64,000 nt of DNA, taken from NCBI GenBank assembly GCA_002189035.1, contig CM007990.1, forward strand, positions 558,001 through 622,000, written 5' to 3'. Source of the DNA: Utricularia gibba. Taxonomy: Eukaryota > Streptophyta > Magnoliopsida > Lamiales > Lentibulariaceae. The notes under the pieces were generated by a model. It saw nothing but the letters and a program-made list of their open reading frames with translations. It was not told the origin of the DNA and made no database searches. Position numbers and translations under genes: made by a program. Position 1 is the stretch's first letter. Every line of letters starts with the position of its first letter. Shown piece after piece: positions 53,014 to 64,000 of this stretch.

Positions 53014-54069
53014 GACAGTTTCCGATGGTGAGCTTCGAAGTGCCTGGAAGCCAAATTTTGGTCGTCTTGTCTACGGTTACTCTCGCTTTTTATAGCGGCA
53101 CACAGAAACGATATTTAATTTTCAACTTCCCCCCCTCCCCTTCAATTTTGTACTGAATAAATTACTGGAACTTCATTTTTCTAAATTAATATTAATGTCT
53201 CTATTTTTTTAAAAGACAAATAAAAAATATTTTTTAAAACTATTAACATATTTCATTTATTAAAGTAAAAAAAACTTAAATCTCCTACTCTTCTGGGATA
53301 ATATTTTAATTTATCCAAAACTAAAAATTTAGTAAATTTATATTTGATAAAATCAAATTATACGATATTCTATGTTTAAAAGGTTTTATCCTCCTAATTT
53401 TATATTTTTATTTTCAGAAAAAATACCTCGTACCAAATTAAGAAATTATTTCTATTTAATCACATTCTCTTTCGTAATGAATATGAGATACCATTTCCAA
53501 ACATTTGACCTTACATTCTTCATCATTGAGATATTAAACGTACTCCTTGAATAGCTCCTTTTCCACCATTGAAACAAGCATCTGGTATTCATAAATAACA
53601 TATATTATTTAATAAGAATTAATTATATTTTACCGAATATATCCCACACGAAAACCAATCAAACACTTCTCTAATTCCTTGACGTAACATTATTTTTGTC
53701 TTATTTTAAATTAAATAATAATGTGAAAAGAGTTTTAATCATTAGAAGCCAATAAGAATTGGTTTTCCTTTTGGTATGTCCTCAGTGCATTAATCCAACC
53801 GTCCAGTACATGTAATAATAAAATAATTGGCTGACGTGGACACATATAAAAGAAGAAATAATTATCTAAAAAATTTTAATTAATATTAGATTATACAGAA
53901 TTTCTTTTAAAAATTTCGAATATTTTTCTGAAATTTAAATAAAAATGATATTTTTATTAAGAGAAAATTTGACCAAGTATTGACTATGTCAACGCAGAAT
54001 CCAATCCGAAGAGACGACGGAGAAAGGAGCACAGTGAAGGTATCCATTTTCTTGAGAAACAGGGACCGA
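53014..54069. promoter_or_regulatory. PAO1 promoter region, AT-rich
   Basis: About 1 kb, strongly AT-rich, between tandem minus-strand genes. The plus-strand 66-codon frame at 53980-54180 overlaps the last SMT1 exon antisense and is not credible. Confidence 0.5.
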
Positions 54070-56240
54070 TCATTGCTCGGTAAGAGGCTTTCGGACAAGC
54101 ATGAAATACATGGGCGTGAAGATCTCCTTTCTGCGAGAAGGAATCCGATCAGGGATAGGAAGAATGGGGGTGGTGTATAGTGGCGAAAGAGCCTTACTTC
54201 GCTCCGGCGACTAGTCCGTCTGCAGCCTTCTCCAAGAAAGCTTGAACTCTCTGGCTTCCCTTGGGAGCGATTCCGATGCTCTCTAGAGCTTTCACCTGAA
54301 GGGATAGATAAGCGAAACAGACGATGAACTTTAAGCGCATTCTGGGAATCTCACCAGGTTTCGGGTGACGAAGCGGCCGGGGACCGTTAATCGGAAGTTG
54401 CTCAGGGAGAAATGGCTTGGGTCGATCGGCAAGTACCAGGGGACCGGCGAGTCTTCTGCAAGATCCTTCTCCCACACGACCTGTGAAGATGTTGGAAATG
54501 ATGAAAACTTACTTCAAAGAGCAAGGAGGGAGGAGAAGCATGTAGTTGTTGGAATCTCAGGCGTACTTCAAAACCAGCTAACCGAATAGCTTCAAGGCAG
54601 TGGGATGTAAGACGAATGTCGGGGAGACCATTCCCGAGTTCAACTTCAGCCTTAATCTGCTGCTGCTCTGCGTTTCTGGGATCATATGCATTCGTCATGC
54701 ACCACTCGTAAGCAGCAAAGCATTGTCCAGGTTTGAGTACTCTGTATATCTCCTTATAGCAGCCAACCTGCACAGGGAAAGGCTGCATTTGAGTTCTTTG
54801 AAGACGAAGATTGATCCATTTCAGTATTACTACAGAAGTGGGGTTTCGTTTACTGCATCTGGGGCATGGCATGTTGCCTCAATGGCGTATGCAGCATCGA
54901 ATGAATTATCTGGGAATGGCATCTTCATGAAATCAGCCTGGAACATGCAGAAAGTTTAGAGATGGAGAAATGCAAGGGATCGAAACATGAAGTCCACCTT
55001 CACAAAATCACATGTTCGCTCCAGTCCTGCGAGGCGATTTAGAACCTGTTCCAGGGATCACACAGATTCGCTCAATGCAGCAGAAAAAAAAAACAGATGC
55101 TCAGGAGCAAAGAAAGAAAGTAGAAGGATACCTTCCCCTGGAAATTTGGTATTCGTTGTTGTTTAAACCAGTTACCGATGTGCAACTGCATGAGGCAGTA
55201 ATGTGAAATACACAAACTTTGCAGCTTCATCGAAATGGATATGGAGAATGAAATGGAAACCAGATGAATAAAGAAAGTTTCTTGCCTGAACCGAGCGATT
55301 TCTCGTAGCGGTCCACCAATGCCACACCCTACATCCAAGACCTGCAAAGAGGAAAAAAACCAGTGTTCTAAAAGATTGCATGTTACATGAAGAGAAATAC
55401 TAAGGATAAGGAACCTTCTGTCCTGGTTTCAGACCAAGTTGTAAGGCAAGGAAATGCTCGTGGCGCTTTATGCTCTCCCTTAGAGATTCACCTTTCCACC
55501 TAAGAAGCCATATTAATCGTGGGATCAGACCCAAAATAGGCTCCAGAGAGCAAATTGACAGAGATTTTAAGTATACTGCTCACCTCTGTGCAAAATGGAA
55601 TGATTCTCCCCATCCATACTCATAAAAACTTGTTACAAGATCATAGTATTTATTAACCTGCAAACTCATTTTTTCTGTTTTTAATTTCCCTTATGTTAGA
55701 TTTTAAACAGGCAATGAAGATGAAACTGATCAAAACCATAAAGAGCAATTTTTTGGCAAAAGAAGCCGGGCTCAAAACGAGCAGGTCTACAGAAGAGATG
55801 CATGATTCCCAGGAACAGGGCATCTCACCATGTCAGCATAGTTGGATTTTCTTTCTTCCTCATTGCCTCCATAGCAAACATGATACTTCTCATACCTGTT
55901 TTGCAGGCGGTACACGATGTCTCAGTCTTAACAGATAAAATGCATTAAAACCAATCCACCATGAGATTGACTTAAAAAAGCATCGACCTTGCATTAAAAA
56001 AACATCCATTTTGAGATCTGAAACAAAACAAATTGATAAAGGAGCACCTCTGATCCCCGTGAAACAGAAAAATGGGTTAATTTAAGCCCCCCAGATACAA
56101 AGAAGGTAACTTTTCACACACAGAGTACTTGGGTAAGATGCAGGGTGCAAGGAATACTTTTCAACAGCTGGGAGAACGTCATCTTTCACAATTCTTCCGC
56201 CAACCCCAGCCGCCAGATCCAACGCTCCTGCCCTAGACAT
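54070..56240 (-). pseudogene. SMT1: Cycloartenol-C24-methyltransferase SMT1, 1-base frameshift
   Basis: Twelve exons: 56240-56158, 55895-55829, 55657-55584, 55499-55415, 55341-55286, 55185-55132, 55045-54998, 54937-54854, 54767-54567, 54480-54355, 54295-54198, 54130-54070. SMT1 adds the first methyl group to the sterol side chain (cycloartenol to 24-methylenecycloartanol) in the ER. The motifs are complete: [15 protein letters not shown]-binding [62 protein letters not shown] and the end KEIFTPMYFM. The coding sum is 1037 nt, one short. The break is at the exon 6/7 junction, where GGA-AG should read GGA-AAG: the TT at 55133-55134 (plus strand) lacks one base. As given, a stop follows two codons later. 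Intron 5 uses a GC donor (55285-55284). With the base present the protein would be 345 aa, the usual length. Confidence 0.87.
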
Positions 56241-57737
56241 CACAATTCCTCTACTTTCCAAAGATTTCTAGGCTTCCCAGAAAAAGAAACTTCGAGATCT
56301 GATTCGAGGAGAATATTAAATAGGTTACGCCGCATTTATATATAACGTATCCGCATCAAACTGCTGACAAGCCACACGGGTTGTCGAAGTAACTAGCAGA
56401 CAAAAGTACCCGGAAATGCCAAACTCAAGACTGTTCAGAAGGATAGGAGTAAAGCTTGAATAGAGCGAACGCAAGGGCTGCAAGAGTGAGTAGAAGCTGT
56501 GACCACGGCCAATCTGTCTCAGCATGTGTGGTGTGATCTGCCGGTTCATTCGTGGGGTCCACCAGAAACGAAAAACGTTAAGGGCACGTTTGGTAGGGAT
56601 GGTTAGGCTAGTTTTACCAAATTGGATTTAATATTATACTTGTTTGGTAGAAGGGGTTAGTTTAATACCAGATTTAAATTAAATACCACTTTTTCTGGTT
56701 TTATGGATTTAAATTCAACCCACAATTCTCATGGATTTAAAATAAACAAGATGTTATCAAACACATTATAAAACCGAGTTTAAATAAAAACACTATTGAA
56801 AATCCACGGAATCATGAGGTGTGTGAGAAATCCTACAGCCTTCAATTGGATTCTGGTACATATCCCAATAGACTTGAAGTTTTACAGCAACCGATTTGCA
56901 AGTTCATATGCTTTTGTTCATAATGCTACTCGAGCAGAATGTTTACTTGCATTTCTTTAAAGAAGCCTCTCTGGGACTAAACGGGATGTTGAATGAAGTC
57001 AATCTGATATCAATCTCCATTGTCAACTGTACTTAAAAGGCAGTGTCTACAGCATAGCCCCCATACATGAATTTTCACCCGGGAGGTAAATTTCTTATTT
57101 GGCTGGTTCATACGCTTAATCTTGTATCATATGTTATTTCCTCCAACCCCAAACCCCTTTTGCTTATATTGTTCCTAAAGATTAATCGTGAAAAGCAACA
57201 ATGAAAGCACCCTCTATGCATTTTTTCACAATCCTTGTATAGAAACTTCTGTCAAGGGAAGCAAAGAATGCACACACTCTTCTGTTCGCCTTCTTTGTTG
57301 TTGCTCTGCACTTGGCTGTCGATATTTAATATTATGCAGCAGTATTTCTAATTGTTTACATGCAGCACCATGTTTCTGGTATGAAGTTTATTGTTTCAAC
57401 ATTCTCTGATTCCTTGTGTAAAAACCAGACAATTGCCATGCTTGTATTAACAAGGATTGCTTGTGGCATCATCGCCGACTACCCTTTGAAGATGGCTGTA
57501 GAGGGTAGAAGTTCCAAGTTAGAATCTCCAGGATTCAGAGATCAATGGCACTGAAACTGGGGAGGCTTTTGCAGGCCGCCAACAGAACGCAGGGGAGGAG
57601 CTTGGGATTCGAAATTCAAATTCGAAATTTGAAAATATATCCGTTACTATGCGATCCGCGCTTTCGTTGTGAAAATATAAATATTTATTTTTTTAACAGC
57701 ATTTTGTCCGTCTCTCAGCCGGAGCCCTAATTCAGTC
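56241..57737. promoter_or_regulatory. Divergent SMT1/TOP2 spacer
   Basis: There is no gene in 1.5 kb. 56579-56800 has a MITE-like edge and repeated TGGATTTAA units (listed separately). The last 100 bp hold the TOP2 leader. Confidence 0.45.
56579..56800 (+). mobile_element. Possible MITE remnant
   Basis: It begins TTAAGGGCACGTTTGGTAGG, an edge common to many small plant DNA transposons, followed by AT-rich sequence with several copies of (T)GGATTTAAA and a weakly inverse ATCAAACAC near 56756. No clear terminal inverted repeat or target-site duplication could be paired, so this is tentative. Confidence 0.3.
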
Positions 57738-60700
57738 ATGGCCGGAGCTAAGAAAGGTCCACTCATCTCCAGTAACAATGCGAACATTCTTCCGATGGAG
57801 ATCGGCGCTGCCGGAGCAAAGAAGACGATCGAGCAAACTTACCAGAAGAAGACGCAACTCGAGCATATCCTTCTCCGCCCTGATACGTACATCGGATCCA
57901 TTGAAAAGCACACCCAGATGCTATGGGTGTATGAGAACGATGGAATGGTGCTTAAGATGATCAACTATGTGCCTGGTCTGTACAAGATTTTCGATGAAAT
58001 TTTAGTTAACGCGGCAGATAACAAGCAGCGCGATCCGAAGATGGACTCCGTGAAGGTGACAATTGACGTTGAGTCCAACTCTGTGAGTATTTACAACAAC
58101 GGAGACGGAGTTCCCGTTGAGATTCACCAGGAAGAAGGGGTTTATGTGCCGGAGTTGATTTTTGGGCATTTATTGACGAGTAGTAATTACGATGATAACG
58201 AGAAGAAGACTACTGGTGGGAGGAATGGCTATGGTGCTAAACTGACGAATATTTTCTCTACTGAATTTGTAGTGGAGACAGCAGATGGCAAGAGGCAGAG
58301 GAAGTACAAGCAGGTACTAACGGTTTCATGGCTTATCTATTTCTCTGAGTCTGTATTTGTATCGGTTTCCTTGAAAATATGATTTCTGGATTATGTTAGC
58401 TTTATGTTGGTACGTTCTATACTGGAATCTGAGATATTGAATCTGTTGTGATGCACGTGTGGGACTTCTGATGTTTCTTGAAGGTTTTCTCTAACAACAT
58501 GGAGAAAAAAACGGAGCCTGTTATATTGAAATGTAAAGCCAGTGAGAATTGGACTAGGATTACATTCAAGCCAGACTTGGCAAAGTTCAACATGACTTGC
58601 TTGGAGGACGACGTTGTATCTCTAATGAAGAAACGTGTGATAGATGTGGCAGGATGCCTTGGTAAGACAGTGAAAGTGGAGTTGAACGGTCAACTGTTCA
58701 ATTTTAAATCATTTTCCAGTTATTGTGATCTTTATCTGAAAACTACAACAATGTCCAGTTCAGATCCTCTCCCGAGGTATGTGAGTTTTGGGTGAACTTG
58801 AGTTTTATGAGTTGATTCAGTCCTGGAGATGTTTAATGATGTATTGTGATAGGTTTGAAGAGGAAGTCCATGATAGGTGGCAAGTTTGTGTTAGTCGAAG
58901 TGAAGGACAGTTCCAACAGGTATGAAATTATCTTTTTATTTATCATTGAGTTGAATAAGGGGTCATGCTTCCTCACTTAAGGCTTGATTTTATTATTACC
59001 TTAATCAGGTGAGCTTCGTAAATGCAATTGCGACAGTCAAGGGTGGTACTCATGTGGATTACGTCACCAATAAGATAACCAGCCATCTTGTTAATGTAAT
59101 GAAGAACAAGAACAAGAAGAACAAAAAGTTCGACATCAAACCACATACAGTGAAAAATCATTTATGGGTGTTTGTCAATGCACTTATTGACAATCCAGCA
59201 TTTGATTCCCAAACCAAGGAGACTCTCACACTTCGAGCTCCTAGTTTTGGTTCTTCTTGGGAGTTCTCTTCAAAGTTTCTTGACAAAGGTATCGAGTTTT
59301 TAGTTTGTTTGTGATACCATTTTTCTTTCTTCTGCACGTCATTTTGAACTCATCAGTTTATCCAACTAAATGCAGTGGCTAAGTCAGATATAATGAAGAA
59401 CATTGAAGAGTGGGCAGATTTTAAACAAAAGAAAGATTTGAAGAAAACAGATGGATCAAAGGACAGGAGAATATATGGACTAGCAAAGTTGGCAGATGCT
59501 AATGAAGCTGGGGGCAGGAATTCTGAGAAGTGCACTTTAATTCTGACCGAGGGAGATTCAGCTAAGGCACTCGCTGTAAGTTGATATTTGTGTAGACCAG
59601 AATGCTGCTTCTCCCGTGGCTTACTTGGAATTTAGTATCTTCTTCATTCCTGATCAGATTGCTGGACTTTCCGTTGTTGGAAGAGATCACTATGGTGTGT
59701 TTCCTCTGAGAGGTAAATTACTCAATGTGAGGGAAGCCAGCCATAATCAGCTTATGAACAATGCCGAAATACAGCATATCAAACAGATATTAGGACTTCA
59801 GCATGGCAAGAACTATGACAGTGTCAAGTCACTTAGATATGGACACTTGATGATCATGACAGATCAGGTTTGTGTTATTGACTTGATGATAATGTTTCTT
59901 CAAGTATTGTTTAATGAATTGCATTTTTTTATGCAGGATCATGATGGTTCACATATCAAGGGTCTGTTGATTAATTTTATTCATTCTTTCTGGCCATCAT
60001 TACTAAAAGTTCCGACATTTTTGTTGGAATTCATAACTCCTATTGTCAAGGTTAGACAAAATATCCTTCTGTTATTAAATTTGAGGATTCCCTTTTCTTT
60101 ACATTTCCCATTTTGTAGGCTACTCATAAAACAACTAAAACTAGGAAAGCATTCTACACAATGCCTGAATATGAAGGTTGGAAAGAGAGTTTGGGTTCTG
60201 ATTCGAAAAATTGGTCCATTAAGTACTACAAGGTTTGTGTGCCTGCTGAAGTGTGACCAAGCTTGTAAGGTTTATGTTTGCACTGTTCACCTGCTGATAG
60301 TTGGCTTGCTACTGTTGTAGGGGTTGGGTACAAGCACAGATGCTGAAGGGAAAGAATACTTTGAAGATCTTAACAGGCACAAGAAGGATTTTGTATGGCA
60401 AGATGATGAAGATGGAGATGCAATAGAGCTGGCTTTTAGCAAGAAGAAAATTGAAGCAAGAAAGAGCTGGCTTCGACAATTTGAGGTATTAAACCTGACA
60501 AGCATTTCATCATAAAGTAGTGCATGTATGTTTGTTTTCTGTCTTCGTTATTGTAAAAGATTGTACTAATAAATATCCATAACACTCTTCTGCAGCCTGG
60601 CACCTACCTCAATCAGAAGGAAAAACACATCAAGTATCGTGACTTTGTACACAAGGAACTTGTTCTTTTTTCAATCGCAGATCTTCAGAGATCAATTCCG

Positions 60701-63559
60701 TCAATGGTTGATGGTTTGAAACCTGGTCAACGGAAGATACTCTTCTGCTCATTCAAAAGAAATTTCATCAAGGAAGCAAAAGTTGCACAGTTCTCTGGTT
60801 ATGTGTCGGAGCATTCTGCTTATCATCATGGAGAGCAAAGTCTAGCTAGCACTATAATAGGCATGGCACAAGATTTTGTTGGCAGCAACAACATAAATCT
60901 TCTCATGCCAAATGGTCAGTTTGGTACAAGAGACCAGGTGAGTTGAAGAGATGACACACTTCACCCACCTTTGTTTTTAATCTTATCAATTGTATTCATG
61001 TCGTTTGCCGTCTGATATTAGGGAGGAAAAGATCACGCCAGTGCTAGGTATATCTACACACAGCTGGCTCCTATCACACGATTCTTGTTTCCGAAGGCAG
61101 ATGATATTCTCCTTGATTACTTAAATGAAGATGGCCAATCAATTGAACCGACTTGGTAATTTTTCTTTTTCGTGTCTGGATTAACAAGAGTTGTTGATAT
61201 CTTCTATATATGACGTAATCCTGGATTTACAGGTACATGCCTATCATACCTTTGGTTCTCGTGAATGGAAGTGAAGGCATTGGAACAGGATGGAGTACCT
61301 TTATACCTAACTACAATCCTAGGGACATAATAGCCAATGTGAGAAATCTGCTTAATGGTGAAATGATGAATCCTATGCAACCGTGGTATAGGGGATTTAG
61401 AGGCTCCATAGAAAAAAACGCATCAAAGGAAGCAGGGAGCTATACAGTTTGTGGAATCATTGAGGAAGAAGATGAGACAACTTTAAGAATAACTGAACTT
61501 CCAATTCGAAGGTGGACCCAGGATTACAAGGAATTTTTGGAGTCAGTTTCTGCTGAAAATGAAAAAAGCAAGGACCCTTTCATCGAGGTAACTTGTTATT
61601 TCTGCGTTTTCAGACTCATTTGTGGAGAGAAGCTCCTTAGATGGATTTTTTGTTTTTGTTTTTTTTTGCTTTTTCAGGGCTGCAGTGATTATAGCTCACC
61701 CCATTTTCCCCATTTCATGGTTTATATGTCTTCTGAGAAATTATTTGCTGCCAAGCAAGAGGGCATGCTAAAGAAATTCAAGCTGACAACTACTATAGGC
61801 ACAACTAACATGCATCTATTTGACCCGAAGGGTGTAATCAAGAAATATGACACACCGGAGCAGAGTATGGCAATTTAATGCAGTTGTTTGTGTTTTTTTT
61901 TTTCTTTTTTAAGCAATTATATGAGAATTTTGTTTTTTCTTTTCTCCAGTCCTTGAGGAATTCTTCCATATCAGGCTTGAATACTATGAGAGAAGAAAGG
62001 TAAGCATTTCAATTTTGTGTATGTCAATTCCAAGGATGCTCTTCATGATATAAAGCCAATATTTTGTTCTTGCAGAAAGCTCTGTTGGCCAATCTTGAGT
62101 CTGATCTTATAAAATGCGAAAACAAGTACAGATTCATCCAATGTGTGGTGGAAGGTAGCATTATTGTCAGTAACAGGAGAAGGGCTGATTTGTTCCTTGA
62201 GTTGAAAGAAAAAGGTTTTGCTCCACTTTCAAAGAAGTCAGCCGCTGAAGCAGACTCATCCGATGATGCAGAAGAGAATGAAGAAAATGGGGAGTCGGCA
62301 AGCGATTATGATTACTTGCTGGCTCTGGCCATTGGTACCTTGACAGTCGAAAGGATGCAGGCTTTACGAGCTGAGAGAGATAAGCTTCTGCAAGAATTTG
62401 AGGACTTGAAAAGAGCATCATCAAAGTCTTTGTGGATGAAAGATCTGGATGCCCTCGAGGAGAAACTTAAGGTAAGCCCGAAAACGGGTTTTCTGCAATG
62501 AGGTAGATGGTGCTTTATTCCTTAATCTGAGCACTGAATCCAGGAACTGGAGAAGGAAGATCAAGCGAAGGAGAAGAACAGATCAAAAATGGTCGGCGCA
62601 AAGGTATCAAAACCAGTGTTGAAGATCCCACGGAAGAATAACAAGGCAACTAAAGTGCCAGTTAGTGAGCAGCCTGAACCAGCAGGTAACATCGGAGATG
62701 GTGCAGATAGCTTTTAAGAAAGTGCTTTTCTTTCTCTTTTTTATATAACGAAGTTTTTAAATCGTTGCGGGAAATGCAGATGAGGTTAAGAAACCAAAAG
62801 GGGTAGCGCGCACCAAAAGGAAAGCTCCTTCTGTTGCGAAGGTAGGGAAATCTTCACACGCTTTTGCATGAACTTGAAGTATCGGGCATGTCATTTATCT
62901 TGACATGATTTACGCAGGCTGTAGTCCCTGCCGATGATGATGAAATTTCTGATCTCAGACAGAGGATAGCATCATATAACTTTGACTCATCTCCTGATGG
63001 AATCGAAGGTAAACTGCAGAATGCTGCATGTTATTTCAACAGATCAAAAGTGAACCATACGAATCTTCTTTCAGGGAATCAAGCGATGAACAAGGAACAG
63101 ACAGGTGCAGCCCAGAGAACGATGTCTTCCACTGACATCGAGATCCTCGATGAAGACGATTTTGAGCCATCACAGGAAAAGAAAAAGAAGGCAGCTGCAA
63201 AACGAGCAGTTACCGCAGCCAAGCCTCCAGCTGGACCAAAGAAACGAGGATCGGCTAGCAAGCCCTCGCAGCTTGTAGGCCAGAGATTGATAACAGAAGT
63301 CTTGCAAGTTGAAAATCCCCGTGGAAAGAAAGCCAGGAAGCTGAGTAACTCAGTTTCTGAGGAAGAGGACACTTCTTCAGGCAACAGCACCACCGATGCT
63401 GGCTTCTTAAATGATCATCCTGCTCCTCCTGCAGTGAGACCCCAGAGAGCTAGAACCCAGAAAACATATACCATAAGCGACGATTCCGAAAGCGAACCAT
63501 CGGATAAAGACAGTGATGCTGCAGAAGATGACTCCGACTTTGCGGAGGATGATGATTGA
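57738..63559 (+). CDS. TOP2: DNA topoisomerase II
   Basis: Nineteen exons (1420 aa, in frame): 57738-58313, 58484-58776, 58853-58919, 59009-59288, 59376-59575, 59658-59867, 59937-60050, 60119-60232, 60321-60485, 60596-60937, 61022-61155, 61233-61587, 61678-61864, 61950-61999, 62076-62471, 62544-62685, 62780-62841, 62918-63008, 63075-63559. The enzyme passes one DNA duplex through another with ATP, resolving catenanes in replication and mitosis. It shows the GHKL ATPase (EILVNAADN, GGRNGYGAKLTN), Toprim residues (EGDSAKA, DHDGSHIKG), GLGTSTDAEGKEYF, the catalytic Tyr in ASARYIYTQLAP and the winged helix/tower. A long acidic and lysine-rich C-terminal tail (TISDDSESEPSDK) probably carries nuclear-localisation and phosphorylation sites. 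The first ATG gives the typical plant N-terminus. Confidence 0.97.
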
Positions 63560-63811
63560 TGATGCTGCTGCGTAATTTTTCTTCGCAGTCATTTCTTGTT
63601 GACTGAACGAAGTAATTGATTGATTTCTACTGAAGGGTTCATGTGTTCTTGAGCTGCTAGTTTGCCTTGAAAGGATGGAATGAACATTAAAACGTTCATT
63701 CCAATCCAATGCCTTGAAATGAATGATGCATAAGAGAGATCTTATCAGGGAGAGTCAAATACAGGAAAAAAAGCAAGGAACTGAGGCATTTGAGTTCTCT
63801 AAATATGGCTA
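63560..63811. other. TOP2 3' region, convergent with the next gene
   Basis: A 252-bp spacer between two stop codons. An inverted repeat GGAATGAAC...GTTCATTCC lies at 63676-63702 and could form a hairpin in either 3' UTR. Confidence 0.5.
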
Positions 63812-64000
63812 TCACTTCACAAGGCTTCTCCTCTTTGCTTCCATTTTCAACAGGAGATCCTTGACATCATTCTCCATCCTCATTTTCATGTTGAAGTATT
63901 CTTGATAGGCTCGTTCAAGACTTTGCAGCTCTTCCATCTTCTGTTTATGGGTGTCCTCAGCCTCGGACAACCGAAGACGATTGATTCTGAGGGCGTATTC
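63812..64000 (-). CDS. C-terminus of a coiled-coil protein (partial)
   Basis: The last 62 codons are open to the window edge; the stop is at 63814-63812. The sequence RINRLRLSEAEDTHKQKMEE, then LQSLERAYQEYFNMKMR and a Lys-rich end, has heptad-like spacing of Leu/Met and many charged residues, so it is a coiled coil. The family cannot be named from this fragment. Confidence 0.6.
   Translation of the reverse strand, partial: EYALRINRLRLSEAEDTHKQKMEELQSLERAYQEYFNMKMRMENDVKDLLLKMEAKRRSLVK

Overview
The window is nuclear DNA of a flowering plant, most likely a eudicot. Nearly every protein is recognisably land-plant (plastid-targeted proteins, KRP, TCP, WIP and PRT1 families). Genes are cut by many short GT-AG introns with AT-rich interiors, and the spacers are AT-rich with no long transposons. 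About 20 genes in 64 kb indicates a compact genome. Exon models were spliced by eye: reading frame, splice consensus and remembered family sequences were checked together, and summed exon lengths were tested for divisibility by three.

Layout. 0.4-3.1 kb: LEUNIG_HOMOLOG-type co-repressor whose WD40 half is absent (+). 3.7-5.7: PRT1 N-degron E3 ligase (+). 6.6-8.2: KRP/ICK CDK inhibitor (+), followed 62 bp later by tRNA-Ala(AGC) on the same strand. 8.6-11.8: NOC2 ribosome-biogenesis factor (-). 12.8-15.1: enoyl-ACP reductase MOD1 (+). 17.1-17.5: small AT-hook-like protein (+). 17.8-19.5: WIP zinc-finger factor (-, frameshifted). 20.6-24.3: OEP80 (-). 24.7-25.6: PARP/ART-like protein (-). 25.6-28.6: AT-rich gap. 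28.6-31.3: ABCG11 half-transporter (-). 32.2-34.7: alpha-galactosidase (-). 36.0-36.8: class I TCP, TCP21/CHE-like (+). 37.5-39.6: BRO1-domain protein (-). 42.3-44.2: CDT1 (+). 44.4-46.5: RAP-domain plastid rRNA factor (-, frameshifted). 46.6-47.0: unidentified short protein (+). 47.8-49.0: ARF-GAP AGD15 (+). 49.2-53.0: polyamine oxidase PAO1 (-). 54.1-56.2: sterol methyltransferase SMT1 (-, frameshifted). 57.7-63.6: DNA topoisomerase II (+). 63.8-64.0: C-terminus of a coiled-coil protein (-, cut by the window edge).

The genes are mostly unrelated housekeeping and regulatory functions. Plastid biology (MOD1, OEP80, RAP) and cell-cycle or replication (KRP, CDT1, TOP2, a class I TCP) recur, but I see no operon-like logic, virus, CRISPR array or biosynthetic cluster, and no wholly new system.

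The most useful observations are: (1) a LUH gene ending exactly where WD40 repeats should start; (2) a KRP gene with a tRNA inside its probable 3' UTR; (3) three otherwise intact genes (WIP, RAP, SMT1) that each lack a single base at a short homopolymer, suggesting assembly error or recent decay; (4) three probable GC-AG introns; and (5) class I TCP consensus sites upstream of both the TCP gene and KRP.
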